DNA of 64,000 nucleotides from Meghimatium bilineatum (taxonomy: Eukaryota; Mollusca; Gastropoda; Stylommatophora; Philomycidae): positions 6,573,501 through 6,637,500 of the forward strand of contig CM067302.1 of NCBI GenBank assembly GCA_034231615.1, given 5' to 3'. The stretch's first letter is position 1, and every line of letters begins with the position of its first letter. Below, one piece after another: positions 55,453-64,000 of this stretch. The translations under genes were made by a program, and so were the position numbers. Under the pieces are notes generated by a model that saw only the letters and a program-made list of their open reading frames with translations, ran no database searches and was not told where the DNA came from.

Positions 55453-55844
55453 GCTAGATCTGATATAATCTTATAATCACGGGACCCTTTGCTCAGAAAA
55501 TATTAAATCAAAAGCTGTCTCAGCCAAACTGTAGAACAACACTTGCTACACTGTGATAAGGTGAAATTAATGGCGTCAAAAGACAACCTCTAATATTATT
55601 CGATCAAACGGCATTGTTCGCCGCCAGCTGCTATTTGATGTCGGACAATCATCTTCATCAGATGCCTCTCTGCGCATCGAAGCTGGCTGCAACATACGTC
55701 TGTTATCTTATGTTTTCTTGCATTGGTAAGACTCTCGGTTGGGACTCTCTGTTAATTTATTCGGCAATACGTTAAGCCCTAATGTTATACAGTTTTACAG
55801 TTTAATACGTTAAGTAGTTACGTATATCTATCTTTCCTTCATCG
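55453..55844. other. Spacer; left outlier of the 37-bp array near 55765-55835
   Basis: No gene. TGTTATACAGTTTTACAGTT with AATACGTTAAG near 55765-55815 belongs to the 37-bp array that resumes at 56033, so the LINE between may have split that array. Confidence 0.5.
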
Positions 55845-56032
55845 TTAACCCTTTACGTGTGTCGAGTGAGATACAATGTTCTTGTTCTCCATTTTTTGGC
55901 AGCTTCAAATAATGTCATTTGGTGTTCGTGTAATGTCTCTTTGATGTTGTCGATCCAGCGTACTCTAGGTCTACCCTTGGCTCTTCTTTCTGCTTCTCCT
56001 CTATTCATATATGCTCGACATGAAGTTTATAC
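55845..56032 (-). pseudogene. LINE C-terminal fragment
   Basis: The minus strand reads YMNRGEAERRAKGRPRVRW, IDNIKETLHEHQMTLFEAAK and KWRTRTLYLTRHT before a stop, an uninterrupted frame of about 58 codons. The R-A-x-G-R-P-R-x-R-W-x-D-x-I-K signature identifies it. Confidence 0.82.
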
Positions 56033-56330
56033 ATAATACGTAAGTACTAATGTTATACAGTTTTACAGTAAAATACATAAGTACTAATGGTATACAGTTT
56101 TACAGTAAAATACATAAGTACTAATGGTATACAGTTTTACAGTAAAATACATAAGTACTAATGGTATACAGTTTTACAGTAAAATACGTAAGTACTAATG
56201 TTATACAGTTTTACAATAAAATACATAAGTACTAATGGTATACAGTTTTACAGTAAAATACATAAGTACTAATGGTATACAGTTTTACAGTAAAATACGT
56301 AAGTACTAATGTTATACAGTTTTATATCAG
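56033..56330. repeat. 37-bp minisatellite, 8 copies
   Basis: AGTACTAATGGTATACAGTT recurs at 37-bp spacing with TTACAGTAAAATACATA. Confidence 0.95.
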
Positions 56331-56825
56331 TCTCGCGTATTATCTATTTTTCAACAGTAGAGATTCCAAACAAACGCGGCACGCCTCCTCTGCCTACAAA
56401 TATCCCCATTACTCAGCAACACAATGAATAAGTGAACATTTGAAAGCCGTGCTGGCAGTGTAAGAGGATTGATATCGCTAATTGTGTCAGAGGATCTAGA
56501 AAGACTATCAAGTGGCGTGTGTGGGAGAGAAAAAAACCTCCCCACCATGCCAGATGGCTCCCACGAAATAAAATATTCCCAAGACAGACAGAAACAAACT
56601 CTGAAATCACGTTAGATTTCAATGATACAATAGAACCGTGCTCCACCCCCACTATATTGTAAAGGTTAACAGCTAGCTCTGATCAGGGTATCACACTGCA
56701 AGAGGTAACTTGAAGTTAACATTGACAGAAAAACATGAAATAACGCCATATTTGTTTGTATATTTACATCATCGTGTATTTGAAAATAGTAAGGAAATAA
56801 CTTGATTCAATATATCATTATTTTG
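56331..56825. other. No recognised gene
   Basis: Minus-strand frames of 65-79 codons lack motifs and overlap each other. Confidence 0.35.
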
Positions 56826-56943
56826 TGTGTCATGTGATGTATTCCTTCCAGAACATTGTCTTCCCAATGAACTCTCTGAACCTCTCTCTGTCCTGGGCGA
56901 TGTGGCTTGCATTTTCTAGCGATGTATTCATGTTATCTTTATT
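56826..56943 (-). mobile_element. Short 5'-truncated LINE 3' end
   Basis: About 115 bp nearly identical to 18516-18630: CATGTGATGTATTCCTTCC through GATGTATTCATGTTATCTTT. Flanks ATTTTGTGTGT and ATTCTGTGTAT could be a target duplication with two mismatches. Confidence 0.8.
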
Positions 56944-57288
56944 CTGTGTATAAGAGTTATCTACATGTGAAAATTGTACAAGAATGATGAAGGTACATTC
57001 AAATATTAGAAGTTGACAGCTTCCATTGACGATGTTATTCAGATTGAACAGAAACCTAGCACAGGAGACTAGAAAGACAAGGAAAACATATGTTATTTGG
57101 GTGTCGAACTTTGAAATCTAACAGAGACCAGACAGACAGTGAAAACAGACTCTAAAGTTTCCTGTATTATTTTTAAGTCACAAGATGAAATGAAAATAAT
57201 CACAGGAAACAAATCACAGGAAATATATCACAAAAGAAACAAAAATCGAACAATGCTAGCGCTGCTTTTGCGTTTTTCTGCAATGATA

Positions 57289-57343
57289 ATTAAGATGATG
57301 ATAATGATGATGATGATGATGATGATGATGAGGATGAGGATGG
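57289..57343. repeat. (GAT)n microsatellite
   Basis: GATGATGATAATGATGATG and onward, ending in GAGGATGAGG variants. Confidence 0.95.
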
Positions 57344-57404
57344 TGATGTAATACTTTCAGCTGCCAGTGTGTATCTCGTGACAACATATAGCATTTCTAA
57401 TATA

Positions 57405-57590
57405 AGATAATACTTGATGAAACGTAACAACAAGGCCTTTTGGTCGAAACGTTAAAATTGTTTTGTGTTTGTATTGTAATGTGTATATTTTCTTGTTTGC
57501 ACATCATAGCCCCCTAGGTTTGGTGATAGTCCGTCGAGTCTAAGTGGATCGTTCTAAAAAAACCTGTGTTTTACGTAAGTACAATAGCAT
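57405..57590 (+). mobile_element. Penelope-like 3' terminal segment
   Basis: CTTGATGAAACG, then CCTTTTGGTCGAAACGTTAA, TTGTATTGTAATGTGTATAT and GTGTTTTACGTAAGTACAAT align in order with the minus-strand 3' region at 24090-24260. No RT is attached, so a truncated insertion. Confidence 0.75.
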
Positions 57591-57689
57591 TTCTAAAAGT
57601 ACAGGCTCTTCTCAATCTAGGTCTCACCCGAACTCGTATATGTTTATTTGTCTAAAGTTCGTAGTTGACAAAGGTTGTATGGAGGGGGG

Positions 57690-58215
57690 AGACGTGTCTT
57701 GTACAGTCCATCAATGACTGTCTTCAATCTATGCGTGTCTTGTACTGTGTCCATCAATGACTGTCTTCAATCTATGCGTGTCTTGTACTGTCCATCACTG
57801 ACTGTCTTCAATCTATGCGTGTCTTGTACTGTGTCCATCAATGACTGTCTTCAATCTATGCGTGTCTTGTACAGTCCATCAATGACTGTCTTCAATCTAT
57901 GCGTGTCTTGTACTGTCTATCAATGACTGTCTTCAATCTATGCGTGTCTTGTACAGTCCATCAATTACTGTCTTCAATCTATGCGTGTCTTGTACTGTCT
58001 ATCAATGACTGTCTTCAATCTATGCGTGTCTTGTACAGTCCATCAATGACTGTCTTCAATCTATGCGTGTCTTGTACTGTCTATCAATGACTGTCTTCAA
58101 TCTATGCGTGTCTTGTACTGTCTATCAATGACTGTCTTCAATCTATGCGTGTCTTGTACTGTCCATCAATTACTGTCTTCAATCTATGCGTGTCTTGTAC
58201 TGTCCACCACTGACT
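57690..58215. repeat. 41/43-bp minisatellite, about 13 copies (left arm)
   Basis: GTCTTCAATCTATGCGTGTC and TTGTACTGTCCATCAATGAC, 41 bp, with 43-bp variants carrying TGTGTCC. Related to the array at 59035-59752; an RNase H LINE lies between. Confidence 0.95.
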
Positions 58216-58224
58216 ACTGTAATA

Positions 58225-58985
58225 AAACAACTAGATAAAGCGTGTCGGATATGACCTGGAGGCAGGGCATAGGTTACAGTGCATGAGCTCGCCCAGCTAC
58301 ACTCCGACACCATAAGACATAATTATATTCACAGATTGTTCAGTCAGCAGAAATACAAATAAAAGCGGATGGGAATTGCCTACAGAAGCGGCGTGAAGTT
58401 GGTTGAGAAATTTTCAGCATACTCCACTGTGACTTCGAACATGAGGAGGAAGATAGAGGGAGTTACAGCAGCAATTGATTGGTTGATAACTAATACATCA
58501 ACACACTCGGTAATACTCACAGACTCTCAAAGCATGATGCGCAAGTTAGAAAAGTACATGCTCAGAACGGAATGCTTTGATTTATTGAATAACTCAATTA
58601 TTCAGTGCATTACAGGGATATATTACCCTGGTCATGTTGGGGTCAGTGGAAACGAGAGAGCAATGGCATGCAATGCGGCAATAGATTTCACACTACCGAG
58701 AAAAGATAAAACAGACTTGATTAAGGGTGTCATAAATTCATTGCAAAATGAAGATGAGGAAAAAAGACGCTAAAAACGCACACATACAAAGAATGTCAGA
58801 AATGGAAGTATCTATAGGAGGGGAAGAAAAAGGATTTTTTTTACCGACCCGAAGATCACGCAATCAATACCTGACCGTGACACTGAGTCTACATACACTG
58901 GGATGGGTACTGGGACGGGGGCGGTTCTCTTATGGGAGTGTCCCGCGTGCTGTGATGCTAATTTATAATCAAGAATCAAGAATTT
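58225..58985 (+). pseudogene. RNase H domain and C-terminus of a LINE
   Basis: IIIFTDCSVSRNTNKSGW, a frameshift, then GIAYRSGVKLVEKF, IEGVTAAIDWLITN, VILTDSQSMMRKLEKYML and YYPGHVGVSGNERA. The four acidic RNase H positions can be placed, but the first motif is TDCS not TDGS, and the last aspartate block reads ERAMACNA, so the final D is lost. It ends with GAVLLWECPACCDANL and a stop. Same C-terminal type as 49845-50110. Confidence 0.85.
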
Positions 58986-59034
58986 ACTTAAGTCAATGAT
59001 TTTCTTCAATTTGTACATGTCATTTACTTTCAAT

Positions 59035-59752
59035 CAATGACTGAATTTAATCTGTGTGTGTCATGTACTGTCAATGAAAATATGTACATGACATATAATG
59101 TAAATCAAAATCTGTGTGAGTCATGTACTGTAATTCAATGACTGTCTCCAATATGTGTGAGTCATGTACAGTAATTCAATAACTGTCTCTAATCTGTGTG
59201 AGTCATGTACTGTAATTCAATAACTGTCTCTAATCTGTGTGAGTCATGTACTGTAATTCAATAACTGTCTCCAATCTGTGTGAGTCATGTACAGTAATTC
59301 AATAACTGTCTCCAATATGTGTGAGTCATGTACAGTAATTCAATAACTGTCTCTAATCTGTGTGAGTCATGTACAGTAATTCAATAACTGTCTCCAATAT
59401 GTGTGAGTCATGTACTGTAATTCAATAACTGTCTCCAATCTGTGTGAGTCATGTACAGTAATTCAATAACTGTCTCCAATCTGTGTGAGTCATGTACAGT
59501 AATTCAATAACTGTCTCCAATATGTGTGAGTCATGTACAGTAATTCAATAACTGTCTCTAATCTGTGTGAGTCATGTACAGTAATTCAATAACTGTCTCC
59601 AATCTGTGTGAGTCATGTACAGTAATTCAATAACTGTCTCCAATATGTGTGAGTCATGTACAGTAATTCAATAACTGTCTCCAATCTGTGTGAGTCATGT
59701 ACAGTAATTCAATAACTGTCTCCAATCTGTGTGAGTCATGTACAGTAATTCA
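59035..59752. repeat. 41-bp minisatellite, about 17 copies (right arm)
   Basis: AACTGTCTCCAATCTGTGTG, AGTCATGTACAGTAATTCAA plus T, 41 bp. Nearly every unit contains TGAGTCA. It aligns unit for unit with the 57690-58215 array. Confidence 0.96.
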
Positions 59753-60147
59753 ATGACCATCCACCATAAACATTAATTGAGACTTTCTGTGACATTTTTC
59801 ATAATTATTTTCTTCACATTTGTCTGTCTGTAACAGTACTACTATCGACAGCATAACCACAACGAGGATATTGAACATTGAATCATGCAACCTGTTCGCG
59901 TAAGTTAGTCACACAATCAGCTGATTCTGTCTGGATTAATAGTAGAGTAAACAAAATCGTGTCAACAAATATTCTACATGAGAATATATGTTTGAAAACC
60001 TAGTTGGAATTAATAATGATTACAGATGTTAGTTCATAATACTAATACTGTTTTAGTACATATACGGTTTATTTGACGCCATCTACATCTGGTAATAATT
60101 CAGTGGACTTGATATGCAGATATTATGTCTGTTTCACCCAATCTGAT
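59753..60147. other. No recognised feature
   Basis: Non-coding spacer. Confidence 0.35.
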
Positions 60148-60690
60148 TGTAGCGTGATGTAGTATTGATTGTAGTGTGTTGTAATATTGATTGTAGTGTT
60201 TTGTAGTATTGCTTGTAGTGTGTTGTAGTATTGCTTGTAGTGTGGTGTAGTATTGATTATTGGGTTATGTAGTATTGATTGTAGTGTGTTGTAGTTTTGA
60301 TTGTAGTGTGTTGTATTGATTGTAGTGTGCTGTAATATTGATTGTAGTGTTTTGTAGTATTGCTTGTAGTGTGTTGTATTATTGATTATTGGGTTATGTA
60401 GTATTGATTGTAGTGTATTGTAGTTTTGATTGTAGTGTGTTGTAGTTTTGATTGTAGTGTGTTGTAGTTTTGATTGTAGTGTGCTGTAGTATTGATTGTA
60501 GGGTTATGTAGTATTGATTGTAGTGTGTTGTAGTTTTTATTGTAGTGTGTTGTAGTATTGATTGTAGTGTGTTGTAATATTGATTGTAGTGTTTTGTAGT
60601 ATTGCTTGTAGTGTGTTGTAGTATTGATTGTAGGGTTATGTAGTATTGATTATAGAGTGCTGTAATATTGGTTGAAGGGTGCTGTAGTAT
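60148..60690. repeat. 22-bp minisatellite, about 25 copies
   Basis: ATTGATTGTAGTGTGTTGTA plus GT, with short forms and a GGGTTATGTAGT variant. Two further units appear at 63961-64000. Confidence 0.93.
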
Positions 60691-61635
60691 TGTGACAGAC
60701 TGACGGGCTTGACGCGTGTCGGACAAGGAAAATTGACGAAGGATAATATTCAAATCAGCTGTCATTTATTCTTTTACTACTTTTACACAGTAAAGAATTA
60801 AAAAAATACAAACCGTAAGAAAATAACTGTGTTAGAGAGTGTTGACGAGACAGGGATATTGACGGAGTTAGCATGAATATTCAACCAACCGTGACCGAAG
60901 CACGAGAATTGTAGGAGAGAATAAAATATTGTCAAAAACTGTCAGTTAAGAAAGGATGCGTATAGACCAGAATATTCTGAAAGATATTGTTGACAACCTT
61001 GAGTGGCGCAAAATAAAGTAAAACTAGATTAGTAGAAAAACATTTGCGGATAAAATCGCGAATACACAAGAGTATTCAGCAAGATTAAGATCCAAAAATA
61101 CGTCCAAAAAACGTGAACATAACGGATTGTAATCAATCTTGAATGATCATTCGTTCATTCGCCAGCAACTAAGTAACAGCTCAGTCATGTAGCGGAGGAT
61201 TAATCTGCGAAATATCCATGAAGCCGGGCACGGTTCCTCGAATTCTATATTTTTTGTCAAGAGGATTGTTGGAGTGCAAGCTGTACAGCGTAATATCGGG
61301 AGAAATCGTCGCATGTTGGGTTTGTTAGGAGTTCCTATGTTATTGTCAAGTGTTATATTGAATATTGTGAATTATAGTATTTATAGACAGAATATAAGAA
61401 TTGTTATGTGAGTAGGCGTAGGTTGTGATAACGGTTTATATGTTAGAAGTAAAATAACAGTAGAAAAGTTATTAATATGTTTATAAAAGTTGAATAAATT
61501 AGTCAGGTATTTGTGTAAGTCGTCGAGAACGTGACACCATGTATGGTTCACTTGTGAAAACATTGCTTCTGAAAGAAAATAGTCGTCCCAGAATATAAAA
61601 TATTCACATGGTTCAGCCAGAGAGAGAAATAGTCA

Positions 61636-62100
61636 CATACAGTGATGAAATTCGCGAGAATGAGAAATTAGAGTGATGAAATTCGAGAGAATGAGAAATT
61701 AGTGATGAAATTCGATAGAATGAGAAATTAGAGTGATGAAATTCGAGAGAATGAGAAATTAGAGTGATGAAATTCGAGAGAATGAGAAATTAGAGTGATG
61801 AAATTCGAGATAATGAGAAATTAGAGTGATGAAATTCGAGAGAATGAGAAATTAGAGTGATGAAATTCGAGAGAATGAGAAATTAGACTGATGAAATTCG
61901 AGAGAATGAGAAATTAGACTGATGAAATTCGAGAGAATGAGAAATTAGACTGATGAAATTCGAGAGAATGAGAAATTAGACTGATGAAATTTGAGAGAAT
62001 GAGAAATTAGAGTGATGAAATTTGAGAGAATGAGAAATTAGACTGATGAAATTCGAGAGAATGAGAAATTAGAGTGATGAAATTCGAGAGAATGAGAAAT
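61636..62100. repeat. 31-bp minisatellite, about 15 copies
   Basis: GATGAAATTCGAGAGAATGA plus GAAATTAGAGT, 31 bp; an AGACT variant occupies the middle units. Confidence 0.95.
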
Positions 62101-62429
62101 CTCTCCTACAAAATCTTCCTCATAGAATCGAGTCATGAAAAGTGAGAAGCTATATTCTCAAACGTTGTCATATGCTCAATCTAACAGATCAGTGGAAATA
62201 TTATGTCTATTACCACCGAAGAGTTTATTTACCAGCGTGACTGTTGCCACATCGCCCAGTGTTATAGAATCGTTCATTCGGTGCCTTTGTATTAACCATA
62301 AGGAGAGGTAAATTTGCAGTGTAAATATTTGTTGTAGTTTTTTTTTTTATGTGCAGTGTATTTTTATGAACGTAAATTCACGTAGAAAGCATGAGGATAA
62401 ATGCTAATTATTCTTACACCTGATGGACA

Positions 62430-62957
62430 TTTAACCAGGTCCGTTCTAGCGGCACCGAATAGCCTTGCGACTTAAGTAAGCAGGTTTTCCGTGCTGGACC
62501 AACGACATCCCCCTACAAAGATGTGATCTTGTCAAGACATTCAACCAGGATACACAAGTCACTGACAACGGATAAATCGAGACACGTACTGTTACAACAT
62601 CAACGAACGTATTTAAGTATCCTCAAAAGCACAAACGCAGAACATTCATATTCGTACTACAAGGACCTCAAGATCTTCTTGTACATAAATAACTAATACG
62701 GATATTATGTTATATGTTTGTTGTTACTCAGGATATTTCAATACCTGTACGGGATGTTTGTTGTTGTTGTAATAGTCCTTGTCTCGATTGGTCCGTTCTG
62801 GTGACTTTGTGTGCACGGTTTGAATGGCTTGATGAAATCGCATCTTTTATTGGATTTGCGGTTAGTCAAGTACGGAAGAACGCGTGTTCAATAGTTGCTA
62901 GGCGATTTGGTGCCGTTGAACGGACTGGTTCAATTCCCGTTAGTCTCGAGAATACAT
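62430..62957. mobile_element. Two tRNA-like repeat copies, head to head
   Basis: 62697-62957 (+) aligns with the minus strand of the composite element at 50424-50945, including GGTTCAATTCCCGTTAGTCT near its end and an undisturbed GCGGTTAGTCAAGTACGG junction. 62430-62695 resembles the same sequence in the other orientation but is much more diverged (GTCCGTTCTAGCGGCACC, CGAGACACGTACTGTTACAA). Together they form an inverted pair with the centre near 62696. Confidence 0.7.
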
Positions 62958-63960
62958 AAACAACAGAGACAGAACATTGTTACTTCAAATATTATCTTTT
63001 ATGAAGTGTCACCTGAGTTCCAGAGTTCCTGCCTTTTTGAAGTCTTATTTACAGAGTGAACCTGTGTGAAGGCTTACTCAATTTTCTAGTCTGTTTTCGT
63101 GATACAACCAGTCGGTGTCCTTGAAGTTGGATGAATCTGCTGTCTTTTCTTGAACAACCAACCAGCCAGCCAACGTTATCTTAGGAGCAATCATCTGTGG
63201 CAATGTGAGATGTCCTTTTTTTCTAGCCAATGTGAGTGGAATAAACTGGGAACACTGTGCTATCAAAGTCACATCGCTTGTTCGCTTGTTAAATTGTGTA
63301 AATTTACAAGCCAATGAATGCGCGAAGCTTATGAACAATGAACACTACGTTATCAGTTTCACCAACTACTTTATTTTCTAACTTATTTAGATAGCCAAAC
63401 CAATCATATCATTAATCTCGACAACTGCGTACAATTGACTTGAATGATAGGTTTATAGTGACTGTCAAACAATTTTTGAACTATTTTTTAGTGATAAATA
63501 GTTTGATCAGATAGCTGGGGTAGACCCCTTCATTTGAAGTTTGAAACAATAGACGGTCAGTGAGGGAATTAACTGCCTCCTTTCCTGTGAGTGTAACGAC
63601 TGAAAGAATGTATATCGTAACATAGATTGTCCTCACGTAATTTATGTCCATGAAAGAAACTTGTTATTAAAGATATCTATGTGTAATACAGTCTCCTTTA
63701 TTTTAGAAGTTAAGATTTAGTTAAGGCTATCACGGAGTTAGCCTGAATATTCAACCAGTCGTGACTCCATGATAGGATCATCTTGTGTTAGTTCACAGTC
63801 GCACAAAGAACATCAGAAGAAGTACTTATAACATCAACAGAGATTCCAGATTTGGAAACACTATACGGAGAAGGAAAACAATTAACCACGAACCAGAACA
63901 TAAATAAATACATAAATAGTTAAAAAAATAAACCTTCCACTCACAAATCTCCCTACACAG
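62958..63960. other. No recognised gene
   Basis: Spacer between the tRNA-like copies and the second piece of the 22-bp array. A frame at 63078-63338 (-) shows no motif. Confidence 0.35.
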
Positions 63961-64000
63961 TATTGGTTGTAGGGTGCTGTAGTATTGATTGAAGGATGCT
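63961..64000. repeat. 22-bp minisatellite, right piece (runs off the window)
   Basis: TTGGTTGTAGGGTGCTGTAG and TATTGATTGAAGGATGCT match the last units before 60690. Confidence 0.85.

Larger units (their letters stand above)
60697..63959. other. 3.26-kb segment interrupting the 22-bp array
   Basis: Begins TGACAGACTGACGGG and ends CTCCCTACACA, with GTATTG on both sides. GTATTG is part of the array unit, so this is weak evidence of a duplication. A 34-bp phrase (ACGGAGTTAGC ... CGTGAC) occurs near both ends, 60862-60895 and 63732-63765, with three mismatches. No long terminal repeats or coding domains found. Contents are listed separately. Confidence 0.4.

Noticed and set aside
60697..63959. 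LTR retrotransposon
   Set aside because: TG...CA ends and a 6-bp match exist, but the match is part of the array unit and the terminal regions do not align outside one 34-bp phrase; no gag, RT or integrase.

Overview
The window looks like animal intergenic DNA, probably from a lophotrochozoan and possibly a mollusc. The evidence is A+T-rich non-coding sequence, no operons, many decayed non-LTR retrotransposons (LINEs) with APE, RT and RNase H domains, a Penelope-like element with a GIY-YIG domain, mariner and hAT remnants, SINE-like repeats with (GAA)n tails, and very many minisatellites. I found no host protein-coding gene, rRNA gene or functional tRNA gene. The long open frames, up to about 700 codons, all lie in tandem arrays whose unit length keeps frames open. 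The phylum assignment is inference.

Layout. 1-8 kb: short arrays, a 15-bp minisatellite split by a 1.32-kb non-coding element with an 11-bp target duplication, and a degenerate SINE. 8-15 kb: a 46-bp array split by a 2.4-kb APE/RT LINE, a SINE with a 12-bp duplication, and a minus-strand LINE of the RT+RNase H type. 15-28 kb: a LINE whose RT codons expanded into a 1.2-kb 21-bp array, two 5'-truncated LINEs with exact target duplications, a 27-bp array, a minus-strand Penelope-like element, more LINE pieces, and a 16-bp array with higher-order structure. 28-44 kb: many arrays (27, 42, 53, 60, 23 and 30 bp), LINE 3' ends (one with a 23-bp expansion in its coding sequence), and a second 1.33-kb copy of the non-coding element inside a LINE RT. 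44-50 kb: a LINE whose 5' half is inverted, as in twin priming, bounded by a 14-bp array and itself hit by a second LINE. 50-54 kb: a mariner pseudogene split by a 743-bp composite element that contains a long hairpin and a Penelope-like insertion, followed by an internally deleted hAT element with an 8-bp duplication. 54-64 kb: more arrays, two of which are arms of one 41-bp array separated by an RNase H LINE, and a 22-bp array interrupted by about 3.3 kb.

Themes. By hand count, tandem arrays cover roughly 18 kb, between a quarter and a third of the window. Retroelements and arrays are intertwined: several elements landed in arrays, and at least two arrays can be traced to codons of a LINE. 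Boundaries supported by target-site duplications are given exactly; others are approximate. LINE clade names are kept loose because I could not run a phylogeny.
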